From assembly GCF_013396335.1 (NCBI RefSeq), contig NZ_JABWSY010000008.1:186001-250000 (forward strand): DNA of 64,000 nt, in the 5' to 3' direction. Position numbers and translations under genes: made by a program. How positions within the stretch are numbered: the stretch's first letter is position 1; every line of letters begins with the position of its first letter. Source of the stretch: Bacillus sp. EB106-08-02-XG196 (lineage in GTDB: Bacteria; Bacillota; Bacilli; Bacillales; Cytobacillaceae). The notes beneath the pieces are model-generated. The model made no database searches. It was not told the DNA's origin and saw only the letters and a list, made by a program, of their open reading frames with translations. Positions 36,226-44,394 of the stretch are shown in pieces.

Positions 36226-37209
36226 TTGAAAAAACAAATCATTACGGCTGCTATGACATTAGGAATTATGGCTACTGGATTTTCTAATCAAGCAGACGCA
36301 CATGAGTTAACATACAAAGTACAATCTGGCGATACCCTATGGAAGATTGCCACAACAAACAATCTATCCGTTCCTGATATCATGCAATATAACAATCTAT
36401 CGGTTTCCACGATCTATCCCGGCCAAGAACTTTCATTACTAGCACCACATTCACATGAAATAGGACAACAAACAGCAACCTACACCGTCAAATCAGGCGA
36501 TAGCCTTTCATTAATTGCGAAAATCCTCCATACAACAGTAATCGAACTAAAGACATTAAATAATTTAACATCGGATGTAATCCAAATTGGTCAATTGTTA
36601 AAAGTTCCTGCTGGCACACAAACTGCACCAGAGCCAACTCCAGCATCAGCCAAAACCTATACGGTTCAATCAGGTGACACGCTATGGAGAGTGGCTACAA
36701 GCAATGGCTTAACAGTGACTCAATTAAAGTCTTACAACAACTTAACAAGTGATTTCCTGCGTGTTGGGCAAGTACTTCAATTAACACCAGGCACAACCGT
36801 TGAACCTGCACCGGTTCCTGCTCCAACTCCAGTACCAGAAGTGGCTCCATTTAATGCGGATGCGTTAATTGCAGAAGGAAAGAAATACAATGGCGTGCAG
36901 TATGTATGGGGCGGAAATACACCTGCTGGTTTTGACTGCTCTGGTTTCTTAAAGTATGTCTTTAACACACAAGGCATCACGATTCCAAGAACCGTTGCAA
37001 CAATTTGGGCGGCGGCAACACCTATATCTGCTCCACAAAAAGGTGATTTGGTCTTCTTTACTACCTATGCTCCAGGAGCGTCTCATGCGGGAATTTACCT
37101 TGGAGATAACAAATTCCTTCATGCTGGCTCTTCTACGGGTGTGACCATTTCCGATATGAACAATTCCTACTGGAAGTCACGCTATTTAGGGGCAAAGTCT
37201 TTACAATAA
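36226..37209 (+). CDS. Secreted peptidoglycan endopeptidase, three LysM domains plus NlpC/P60
   Basis: A 327-residue wall hydrolase. The signal peptide ends near QADA-HE. LysM domains lie at about residues 27-72 (YKVQSGDTLWKIATTN), 88-131 (YTVKSGDSLSLIAKIL) and 144-188 (YTVQSGDTLWRVATSN), then a Pro-rich linker, then NlpC/P60 from about 213 with the nucleophile Cys238 in GFDCSGFLKY, the His in SHAGIYLGD and a third in FLHAGS. It should cleave the stem peptide between D-Glu and the diamino acid. I set the start at TTG (36226), ten bases after AGGAG; the open frame begins three codons earlier within that site. Confidence 0.88.
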   Translation: MKKQIITAAMTLGIMATGFSNQADAHELTYKVQSGDTLWKIATTNNLSVPDIMQYNNLSVSTIYPGQELSLLAPHSHEIGQQTATYTVKSGDSLSLIAKILHTTVIELKTLNNLTSDVIQIGQLLKVPAGTQTAPEPTPASAKTYTVQSGDTLWRVATSNGLTVTQLKSYNNLTSDFLRVGQVLQLTPGTTVEPAPVPAPTPVPEVAPFNADALIAEGKKYNGVQYVWGGNTPAGFDCSGFLKYVFNTQGITIPRTVATIWAAATPISAPQKGDLVFFTTYAPGASHAGIYLGDNKFLHAGSSTGVTISDMNNSYWKSRYLGAKSLQ

Positions 37210-37276
37210 TATCGAGGCTTCTATCTTCTCAATATTATTGATTTATTGTAATAAATTATTCACTACATCAAATACA

Positions 37277-37327
37277 GGTGAAAGAGATGACACTTCTTTG
37301 GAAGAATCAATCTCTTTCATCTTTTTT
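37277..37327 (+). terminator. Terminator of the LysM/NlpC gene
   Basis: GGTGAAAGAGAT pairs with ATCTCTTTCATC (12 bp, one G-U) around a 21-nt loop; six T follow. Confidence 0.85.
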
Positions 37328-37493
37328 ATTTTGATGATTTCTCGAAGATGGTTGTTTTTATCAAAATGAAATAATGTTTGATCAGAAATAAAATTTCATT
37401 TGAAAATACCTGTAAATATTTAACGGAATATTCACACCCATCTGTTCGATTTTTTTATAAAATAGACGTAGGAATGTTGAAGGGAAGTGGATT

Positions 37494-38402
37494 ATGCTAC
37501 TTAGAGGAAGAACAGAATCAGATGAATTATTGAAAATGCGATTTTTAAACACGCGGATGAAGTTATCACAAGAAGATAAGTTTTATTATTTCAACCTGGA
37601 AAAGGGTTATGAAGGTGAGGTGAAATTTGACCGTAAGGCAGAAACTCTCCAAGAAGAAAGATATTTCATCAATGACTTGCTGCTTAAAGTAAATAATTCT
37701 TATTTTCAGATTGATACTACACTTGTTTCGCAAGAAGTCATTCGTCTGTTAGATGTAAAAAATTTTGAAGGAGACTTCTGCCTGGAAAAGGACCGATTTT
37801 TCCTCGTTAAAACCGGCCGCGAATATAAAAATCCCATCGATCAATTAAACAAATCCGCATCGCAATTCCGCCAGCTGCTCCAAGACCTCAAGCTTAATTA
37901 CCTCGTTGAAGCCACCATTATTTTTATTAATCCTGAATTCACTTTATACAACGCGCAAGTGGACCACCCCATTATTCTTCCCAATCAGGTGAATCGGTTT
38001 TTAAAAAGTATAAATGATACATCATCAAAGTTGAATGATGGTCACAAAAAATTGGCCCAACAATTGCTATCCTTGCATCAAACAAAAAATCCATTTTCAC
38101 AGGTACCTACCTATCAATATGAGGAGCTGGTAAAGAAAATTTATTGTAAGTATTGTCATTCCTTTTCGGTTTCTTTACACAACCATATTTTTATTTGCGA
38201 ACAGTGTAAGGGGCACGAAAAGACCGAAGATGCCATTTTGCGGAATGTGAAGGAATTACAGCTACTATTTCCTGAACGGAGGATTACGACTACAGCTATT
38301 TATGAGTGGTGCAACGTCGATTTAACCAAAAGGACATTTTGCAGGGTATTAAAGAAAAACTTTACCGCAATTGGAAAAACAAGTGATTGCTATTTTATAT
38401 GA
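37494..38402 (+). CDS. NERD-domain protein with C-terminal zinc ribbon
   Basis: A 302-residue protein. Residues 40-150 resemble the nuclease-related NERD domain: YEGEVKFDRKAE, LLLKVNNSYFQIDTTLVSQE and LDVKNFEGDFCLEKDRFFLV are the conserved strands of this restriction-nuclease-like fold. Residues 218-240 have two CxxC pairs (CKYCHSF and CEQCKGHE), a zinc ribbon. The biochemical role of NERD proteins is not settled; DNA processing has been proposed. GAAGGGAAGTGG precedes the ATG. It stands alone and its stop is followed by a hairpin array. Confidence 0.75.
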   Translation: MLLRGRTESDELLKMRFLNTRMKLSQEDKFYYFNLEKGYEGEVKFDRKAETLQEERYFINDLLLKVNNSYFQIDTTLVSQEVIRLLDVKNFEGDFCLEKDRFFLVKTGREYKNPIDQLNKSASQFRQLLQDLKLNYLVEATIIFINPEFTLYNAQVDHPIILPNQVNRFLKSINDTSSKLNDGHKKLAQQLLSLHQTKNPFSQVPTYQYEELVKKIYCKYCHSFSVSLHNHIFICEQCKGHEKTEDAILRNVKELQLLFPERRITTTAIYEWCNVDLTKRTFCRVLKKNFTAIGKTSDCYFI

Positions 38403-38465
38403 ATTTTGTGTTGGTGGAAGATTGATATTTCTTCGGAGGTATTCACATCTTTTTAGCTCTTCCTT

Positions 38466-38650
38466 GTCCGAAGTCCCCACGACTTCGGACACACTCTCCC
38501 TTTTTCACCTCTCCCTTGTCCGAAGACCCCACGACTTCGGACACACTCTCTCTTTTTCAGCTCTTCCTTGTCCGAAGTCCCCACGGCTTCGGACACACTC
38601 TCTCTTTTTCAGCTCTTCCTTGTCCGAAGCTCTCACGGCTTCAGACACTA
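38466..38650. repeat. Tandem array of 52-bp hairpin units (family A, four units)
   Basis: Units begin GTCCGAAG at 38466, 38518, 38570 and 38622. Each opens with a hairpin, for example GTCCGAAGTC-cccac-GACTTCGGAC; in the last unit GTCCGAAGC faces GCTTCAGAC, so both arms have changed together at one position. The 27-bp link between hairpins is pyrimidine-rich (ACACTCTCTCTTTTTCAGCT). The array fills the gap between the convergent NERD and AraC-type genes and touches the latter's stop. Confidence 0.9.
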
Positions 38651-39526
38651 TCTTGCCTTTTTAGCTTTCTTTTCCTTTACTGGCATCCAAATTTCGCTAT
38701 ATACATTTTCATACGTACCATCATGCTTTGTAAATGAAATGCCGGGCAAATCAGTTATTTCATAATCGGAGGATGGCAGCCATTCAGAATAAATTTTCGC
38801 AGTGGTTTCTTGAAGGGTAGCAGGAAACGGTCCTTTATTCGGGAAAATGGCCCATAAACTTTCTTCGATAGAAAGTTGTTCTAAATCATCGAATGGATTT
38901 CCTTTTGTCGTTGCAAACCCAACCATATGTGTTAAGGATCCTTTTTCCTCCAAGTACCCATCATCAAAATCATAAGATACATTCAAAACTTGATGAGGAT
39001 ATAAATCCGCTAATTGGTGCATTTCATTTCTTTGTTGTTCCGTAATGGACTTGGCTAGTTCCAAAATTGCATGATTGACACCTTCGAATTGTATCGGCAC
39101 CCTTTTCGATACTCCTACAATATTAAATTTCTTTTTCCTTTCAATTTTGAATTCCATGGAAGTTCCTCCCCTTATATCTATAAAGAATGTAAATTTAGGA
39201 AATGATTTTTGAATTTTATTTTTCGCTACTTCCGAAGGTAAGAAGCCACACCATTCACGAAAGGCTCTTGAAAACCCTTCGATGGATTGATAGCCATATT
39301 TATAGGCAATATCTGTCACTTTTGCTCCGTTGATTAATTCAACATTTGCGAAAGATAATCTCCTGTTTTTGATATATTCATTCAATGACATTCCAGCCAT
39401 ATACGAAAACATTCTTTTAAAATGATAATCAGATAGACCGACAATTTTTGATATTTCTTTCCCAGAGATTTCTGTTGTCAAATGTTCTTCGATGTAGTCC
39501 ATTAAATGATTGAATTCTTGTAACAT
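38648..39526 (-). CDS. AraC family regulator with GyrI-like effector domain
   Basis: A 292-residue regulator. Residues 1-105 are an AraC-type double HTH (LSDYHFKRMFSYMAGMSLNEY then YGYQSIEGFSRAFREWCGF). Residues 130-288 are a GyrI-like small-molecule binding domain (KFNIVGVSKRVPI, YSEWLPSSDYEITDLPGISF). Such regulators often bind drugs or other hydrophobic ligands. AGGAGGGAAATG precedes the ATG at 39526. The stop lies at the edge of the 52-bp array. No transporter gene is adjacent, so the target is unknown. Confidence 0.85.
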   Translation of the reverse strand: MLQEFNHLMDYIEEHLTTEISGKEISKIVGLSDYHFKRMFSYMAGMSLNEYIKNRRLSFANVELINGAKVTDIAYKYGYQSIEGFSRAFREWCGFLPSEVAKNKIQKSFPKFTFFIDIRGGTSMEFKIERKKKFNIVGVSKRVPIQFEGVNHAILELAKSITEQQRNEMHQLADLYPHQVLNVSYDFDDGYLEEKGSLTHMVGFATTKGNPFDDLEQLSIEESLWAIFPNKGPFPATLQETTAKIYSEWLPSSDYEITDLPGISFTKHDGTYENVYSEIWMPVKEKKAKKAR

Positions 39527-39780
39527 TTCATTTCCCTCCTTTATAGATACATCATATCGTTAGCATTGATTTTTCACTCGATATTTTCTATACGGATTTT
39601 ATCGGATTAGGATGAATGGCAGCTATGGTTCTTTTGGAAGTATCAATTTCTTCATATCTAATCAAATATTGCATAATAGGCAAGTGGACAACGTCAATGT
39701 GGTTGTTTTCCTTAGCCAAAACCTCTTCTTGATGAAAATGGCCAGCCCCTCCACTGCAAGTAATGATCAAAAATAACTTT

Positions 39781-39823
39781 TGTGAGATAAATCACATTTC
39801 TCTATTATTAATAGTGCTATCAT
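39781..39823 (+). promoter_or_regulatory. Fnr-box promoter upstream of the PAS protein
   Basis: TGTGAGATAAATCACA (39781-39796) is a perfect TGTGA-N6-TCACA palindrome, the Bacillus Fnr consensus. TATCAT at 39818-39823 fits a -10 box; a start near 39830 would centre the Fnr box at -41.5, the standard activating position. The 5' leader begins with the hairpin GAGATTA/TAATCTC (39831-39849). Confidence 0.75.
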
Positions 39824-39933
39824 TATTCATGAGATTAGATAATAATCTCCTAAAAGAAGCGTTTTTTTTCTCACTAATGGTTGTACTATTATATTCTTCT
39901 CATAATGGGAGATTGCATAAAGGAGTGTTATAA

Positions 39934-40413
39934 ATGTCTGAAGCTAAATTGTCAGAATTAATTAGTCCTGAAGCTGTCATTAATTTTGAAACGGGTGCAA
40001 TAAAAGCAAGCACTTTGGATTCAATTATCAATCTTTTACCATTTGAAATGGGTTTTTGTGATGCTAACGATATTTTCCGCTGGTATTCAAATAATCCAGA
40101 CCGTGTCCATGGTCGTCGTAAAGAAGCAATTGGTCGCCCTGTGCTTGAGCTTCACCCAAAAGTGGCTCATCACGTTGAAAAATTGTTAAATGATTTCCGT
40201 TCAGGAGCTCGCGACGAATGGGAATTTTGGTTTCCAAAACGCTCCGGTGATGAGAGTGGTCAAATTTACCAAAAATTCATGGCAGTACGTGATGAAAATG
40301 GAAAATACCTTGGCTGTATGGACGTGACCATTAATCTCGACCTCTTCAAAGGAAAAGAAGGTAAACACACCCCTGAAACTATTAACGAATTTATAGCTAT
40401 TAAGCCTGAATAA
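39934..40413 (+). CDS. Single PAS-domain protein (DUF438-type PAS), probably anaerobically induced
   Basis: A 159-residue soluble protein. Residues 35-150 match the PAS domain found at the C terminus of DUF438 proteins: LLPFEMGFCDANDIFRWYS, GRPVLELHPKVAHHVEKLL and RDENGKYLGCMDVTINLDLF. It has no output domain, so it may bind haem, flavin or another cofactor and act through a partner. AAGGAG lies eight bases before the ATG. The Fnr box 138 bp upstream predicts expression without oxygen. Confidence 0.78.
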   Translation: MSEAKLSELISPEAVINFETGAIKASTLDSIINLLPFEMGFCDANDIFRWYSNNPDRVHGRRKEAIGRPVLELHPKVAHHVEKLLNDFRSGARDEWEFWFPKRSGDESGQIYQKFMAVRDENGKYLGCMDVTINLDLFKGKEGKHTPETINEFIAIKPE

Positions 40414-40432
40414 AAAATATTTTTTCAATTTG

Positions 40433-40468
40433 AAAAACACATTGGATCCCCCGATTCAATGTGTTTTT
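40433..40468 (+). terminator. Terminator of the PAS-protein gene
   Basis: AAAAACACATTG and CAATGTGTTTTT form a 12-bp perfect stem with an inner ATC/GAT; CTTTAT follows. The A and T runs make it usable from both strands, so it may also serve the convergent epimerase gene. Confidence 0.85.
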
Positions 40469-40631
40469 CTTTATATGAAAGTTTTGGAACAAAGCTTAAC
40501 GAAACAATGCCATAGACAAATTTAAAAATAAAGTTACAAGTTATCCTATAAACATGTTCTTCGAAAAAACCGCATCTATTTATGATACGGTTCACCCCGA
40601 TTTATTCGAAACGCAATGTAAATCTGCTCCT

Positions 40632-41513
40632 TTAATAAAACTTCATTGTATATTCAGCTTGAAAGGTTTCTCCGGCTCCAAGCTTATTCACACCAAACTT
40701 CTCCTTTAAGTTTCCTGTTGTATCATATGTATCTGCTATGCCGTACCAGGGTTCGATGCAAACAAACGGAGCGATCGTCCCATCTGTTTCCATATATTTC
40801 GACCAAATCCCAACAAACGGAAAATCTTGAAACATTACCTCTACACCATGACGCGACTGATTAGATACCAATGTGACTTTATCGATATGGCTGTAAATAA
40901 GAGCATCGCGCTCAAATAGTGAGCTTGTGAGTGGAATCGTTGCAAGATCAATAGCTGTCACCTTCTCATGAATAAGAGCATCCTTTATCTCATATTCCAT
41001 CACATTCTTATTTACCGCAGGTGTAAAGTGCAAATGGTAATCTTCAATGGTTTCATTTTCTACAAGCGGAACCTTAAAGGCAGGATGTGCACCAATGGAA
41101 AAATACATCGCTTCCTTGTTTACATTCAGGATTTCCCACTGGACAATCAGCGAATCCTCCATGAGACGATAGCGAATCACCGCTTTAAATTCGTAAGGAT
41201 ATACAGGAATGAAGCGTCCAAGAGACTCAAACACAAAAGAGACCGTTGTTGGTGTTTGCTCTTCCACCTCGAATTCAACGTCACGCAGAAAGCCATGCTG
41301 CGACATCTTATAAGTCTGACCATCCAGTTGATAGTGGTCTTCCTTTAACCGTCCCACAACCGGAAATAAGACAGGTGAGACTCGTCCCCAATAGGCCTCA
41401 TCCCCTGTCCACATAAAATCCAGCCCATTTTTCTTATGCATCACTTTACGTACTTCTGCTCCGTGTCTGACAATATCAACCTTCAACCAATCATTTTCAA
41501 TAACAATCATCAT
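40632..41513 (-). CDS. Aldose 1-epimerase family protein
   Basis: A 293-residue protein of the galactose-mutarotase fold. MWTGDEAYWGRVSPVLFPVVG, SQHGFLRDVEFEV (active-site His) and FSIGAHPAFKVPL (second His) with CIEPWYGIAD (acidic residue) are typical of the LacX/YeaD-like branch. It interconverts anomers of a hexose or hexose phosphate. GAGGGA lies before the ATG at 41513; the frame extends nine codons further. It stands alone. Confidence 0.83.
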   Translation of the reverse strand: MMIVIENDWLKVDIVRHGAEVRKVMHKKNGLDFMWTGDEAYWGRVSPVLFPVVGRLKEDHYQLDGQTYKMSQHGFLRDVEFEVEEQTPTTVSFVFESLGRFIPVYPYEFKAVIRYRLMEDSLIVQWEILNVNKEAMYFSIGAHPAFKVPLVENETIEDYHLHFTPAVNKNVMEYEIKDALIHEKVTAIDLATIPLTSSLFERDALIYSHIDKVTLVSNQSRHGVEVMFQDFPFVGIWSKYMETDGTIAPFVCIEPWYGIADTYDTTGNLKEKFGVNKLGAGETFQAEYTMKFY

Positions 41514-41610
41514 TTTTCCCTCATCTCTTTGTTCTGGCATGTCATATTCATCTTATCCTCTTAAGACCTGAAGTAAAAGTGGAATGGTACCAGACCTGAT
41601 AATAGAAAAG

Positions 41611-41644
41611 GGGGCTTCTAACACCGCAAAGTGGTAGAAGCCCC
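41611..41644. terminator. Orphan terminator-like hairpin
   Basis: GGGGCTTCTA and TAGAAGCCCC enclose 14 nt with an inner CAC/GTG; TTCTTTTTGC follows on the plus strand. No gene ends here. The right arm and following bases recur just before the repeat copy at 61008 (about 60940-60965), so it belongs to the repeat's flanking DNA. Confidence 0.5.
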
Positions 41645-41695
41645 TTCTTTTTGCATCCATATACTAAATCAATACCAATATCCCCATTTTCACTA

Positions 41696-42086
41696 TACCA
41701 TCCTTTCGACACTTTCCAACGCTTCTTAGAAGGTACAAACCTTGCTGTGCCAACATATGCAGCGATTCTAATCAATCGATTAGTTAATCCAAATCCCCCT
41801 AATCAAACGTTTGATTAGATAGTCAATGAGTCCCTTTATTATGGGAACCTCCATTGTTTTCAAATGAAAAATTTGCCGAAGAAAAGTAGAGAGTATTTAT
41901 GACATAGACAATAGAAACTAGTAACTGTCATAATCTGACTCACATCTCCATACGAAATACTAATCAAACATTTGATTAAAAGCGCTATAAACCCTTATTT
42001 AAAAACGAACCTGGCCAGTTTTCTAGTGTATTTTTTGTCGTGGATATAACCTTGTATTCTTAATCATTCTTCCCTATCTCTCAACC
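41696..42086. repeat. 400-bp dispersed repeat (full copy)
   Basis: It starts ATTTTCACTATACCATCC and ends CTATCTCTCAACC, with the palindrome CTAATCAAACGTTTGATTAG at 41799-41818. It is slightly shorter than the others. The 1-kb gap 41541-42552 holds this copy, the hairpin at 41611 and the element at 42238; I see no gene in it. Confidence 0.85.
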
Positions 42087-42237
42087 AATGCCATGGTGAA
42101 CCATTGAATGAGGAAGCCACCAGAACCATCCCCTTGCTCCCTCCATTTATTCTCCGTGCATCATTTTTAACTTGCTTTTAGAAGGATTTCTGACAACGCC
42201 TCTTGAATATAAGACGTAAATTACTTTTTTAAATCTA

Positions 42238-42513
42238 GGCTGTGTTAAAGCTGACTGTTGATTTTACTGTGTTTGGAAAATAAGCGGAGAATTTCCGTTT
42301 AAATTTGGAAATCTCCCTATTTCCCTTCATAATAAGCGGAGTTTTTCCGCTTATGGTATCCAAATCATTGGATTTTGTCTTATTTAAAGCAGTTAACCGG
42401 AATATTTCCGCTTATATCTGCCTCTTAAGGTTCCTTTTCTACAATAGGCGGAAATTCTCCGCTTATGAATGATCAACCCTACACGAAAATCAACAATGAA
42501 TCATAACACAGCC
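42238..42513. mobile_element. Non-autonomous transposable element with GCGGA hairpin units (family D)
   Basis: Both ends read GGCTGTGTTA, eight variable bases, TGTTGATTTT when turned to the same direction. A perfect 8-bp direct repeat TAAATCTA flanks it (42230-42237 and 42514-42521). Inside, hairpins such as ATAAGCGGA-gttttt-CCGCTTAT recur with centres 52, 61 and 51 bp apart. It has no credible reading frame. It lies directly upstream of the RidA-like gene, ending 39 bp before its start. Confidence 0.85.
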
Positions 42514-42552
42514 TAAATCTATTAAAAAAACAGCTTTGAGAGGAGCAAGAAA

Positions 42553-43023
42553 TTGAATAACATTGATCAACGTTTACAAGATTTAGGTATCGAATTACCG
42601 GAAGCAGCTGCACCCCTTTACCATTATGTACCCGTAATGATTCATCAAGGTGTAGCTTACATTAGTGGACAAGTACCTAGAATAAATGGAGAGGTTCCTT
42701 ATCAAGGTAAAGTAGGTAGAGAGGTTACGATTGAACAGGCTCAGGAACTAGCAGAGATGTGTGTGCTAAAAGGGCTTAGCAGTTTAAAAGCGGCAATTGG
42801 CAGCCTTGACAAGGTTGAACAAGTATTAAAAGTAACAGGCTATGTTCAGACTGCACCAGGCTTTTCTGAACCATCAAAAGTTCTTGATGCTGCTTCTGAA
42901 TTATTAGATAAGATTTTTGGCGCTAAAGGTCATCATGCCCGCACAGCTGTTGGAGTAGCGGAACTCCCTAGTAATACTCCGATTGAGATTGATTTTATCA
43001 TTGCAGTAAAACAAGAGGAATAA
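42553..43023 (+). CDS. Rid-family protein (YjgF/RidA superfamily, longer subgroup)
   Basis: A 156-residue protein. HQGVAYISGQVPRINGEVPY and GVAELPSNTPIEIDFIIAV are Rid-family strands. The subgroup with VTIEQAQELAEMCVLKGLSSLKAA is distinct from catalytic RidA: the conserved substrate Arg in RPARxxV is replaced by HHARTAVGV, in which Arg is shifted. It may be a deaminase with other substrates. The start is TTG with GAGAGGAG upstream. A transposable element lies just before it, which may have altered its promoter. Confidence 0.75.
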   Translation: MNNIDQRLQDLGIELPEAAAPLYHYVPVMIHQGVAYISGQVPRINGEVPYQGKVGREVTIEQAQELAEMCVLKGLSSLKAAIGSLDKVEQVLKVTGYVQTAPGFSEPSKVLDAASELLDKIFGAKGHHARTAVGVAELPSNTPIEIDFIIAVKQEE

Positions 43024-43095
43024 CCAGAAGATTTCTTAGCGAGAAGCATGAGGACATTATGGACGGTTCGAGATCACTGGACAAGTCCATTTTTG

Positions 43096-43148
43096 AAAAA
43101 CAAGAAGGCAATTACCTACTATATGTAGATAACTGCCTTCTTGTTTTT
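43096..43148. terminator. Bidirectional terminator between the Rid-like gene and xylH
   Basis: AAAAACAAGAAGGCA pairs perfectly with TGCCTTCTTGTTTTT (15 bp) with an inner CTAC/GTAG. It serves converging transcripts. The region 43055-43215 is repeated at 51500-51990, interrupted there by a transposable element. Confidence 0.9.
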
Positions 43149-43162
43149 ATTAAACTTTACAC

Positions 43163-43218
43163 GTAGACGGTTCTCCTGGTCTTACATATTTTGCCACAAC
43201 CACAAGAACCGTCCCCTT
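43163..43218. repeat. Short palindromic dispersed repeat (GGACGGTTCT family, full copy)
   Basis: GACGGTTCTCCTGG faces CACAAGAACCGTCCCC across a centre that is nearly identical to the copies at 10798 and 51935. Confidence 0.75.
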
Positions 43219-43227
43219 GGCACCCAA

Positions 43228-44394
43228 TTACTTCTTACTAGAAATATCAATCCATACGGCAACAATTAGGATTAATCCTTTGACGATATATTGCCAAAAT
43301 GCCTGGATGTTCATCATACTCATACCGTTATCAATACTTGCCATAATTAGGGCACCAATTAGAGCGCCGACTATTTTCCCGCGGCCGCCGACCAAGCTCG
43401 TTCCGCCAATAACGCAAGCTGCAATCGCATCGAGTTCATACATATTTCCGGCACTGACAGTGGCAGCATTTAGCCTGCTCGTTAACAGGACGCCGGCAAC
43501 ACCCGCAAGACCGCCCATCGTAATAAATACCCAAAGCGTACTGCGTTTAATATTAATTCCTGACAATGCTGCAGCTTCTTGGTTTCCTCCGAGCGCATAA
43601 ATCGAACGGCCAAACGCCGTTTTATTCGAAATAAAGATAAAGACTGCTGCAAATAAGACTACGATTAAAAATGGAACCGGAATTCCCAAATAGCGGTTTA
43701 ACATATAAGTGGTTAAAAGAATACAGAATGCATAGATTCCAACCTTGCCAAAGTCAAGAGTGGCCGCCGGAATCATCAGCCCCAGCTGCTTACGCTTTTT
43801 TCGATTTTGGAGCGTCCAGAAAACGAATAATCCAATGCTAATGACCGCTAATACATACCCTGGAACATAAGGGAAATAGCTATTACCGATTTGTTTAAAG
43901 CTGTCCTCCATCGGTGCAACCGTTTGTCCTTTACTTAAACCGATTAAGATCCCGCGGAAGATAAGCATTCCTCCAAGGGTTACGATGAAAGCAGGAACAG
44001 CGCGGTAGGCAACCCACCAGCCTTGCCATAATCCAAGGATGGCTCCAATGACAATCGCTGCAATCACAACTGAGATAGTTCCCCAGCCTTGCCACACTTG
44101 CAGAATGGCTGCAATCCCGCCTGTTAAACCAACTAATGATCCAACGGATAAATCAATATGACCCGCTACGATGACTAAAGTCATCCCAATAGCAAGGACG
44201 GCAATAACGGACATTTGTGTAATTAAATTGGAAATATTCCGTGAGGATAAAAACTCTCCACCTGTAAAAACACTGAAAATCACCGCGATTAACACGAGTG
44301 CAATAATAAGGGTGTACGCTTGGAGGTCAAACTTAAAACTTAACCCTCTGTTTCCCTGTGTTTTCCTTTCCACTTCTGCTAACGTTTTACCCAT
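43228..44394 (-). CDS. xylH: Xylose-type sugar ABC transporter permease (XylH family)
   Basis: A 388-residue permease of the CUT2 group with about ten membrane helices. GHIDLSVGSLVGLTGGIAA is the CUT2 signature, followed by WWVAYRAVPAFIVTLGGMLI and GRSIYALGGNQEAAALSGIN and CVIGGTSLVGGRGKIVGALI. The length and layout are those of XylH rather than RbsC (about 320 residues). GGGAGG precedes the ATG at 44394, which overlaps the xylG stop by eight bases. Substrate presumably D-xylose or a similar pentose. Confidence 0.85.
   Translation of the reverse strand: MGKTLAEVERKTQGNRGLSFKFDLQAYTLIIALVLIAVIFSVFTGGEFLSSRNISNLITQMSVIAVLAIGMTLVIVAGHIDLSVGSLVGLTGGIAAILQVWQGWGTISVVIAAIVIGAILGLWQGWWVAYRAVPAFIVTLGGMLIFRGILIGLSKGQTVAPMEDSFKQIGNSYFPYVPGYVLAVISIGLFVFWTLQNRKKRKQLGLMIPAATLDFGKVGIYAFCILLTTYMLNRYLGIPVPFLIVVLFAAVFIFISNKTAFGRSIYALGGNQEAAALSGINIKRSTLWVFITMGGLAGVAGVLLTSRLNAATVSAGNMYELDAIAACVIGGTSLVGGRGKIVGALIGALIMASIDNGMSMMNIQAFWQYIVKGLILIVAVWIDISSKK

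Noticed and set aside
39588..39770. Minus-strand 60-codon frame starting MIITCSGGAGHFHQEEV
   Set aside because: Its composition looks protein-like and it could be a remnant of a lost gene ahead of the AraC-type gene, but there is no ribosome binding site and I recognise no family.
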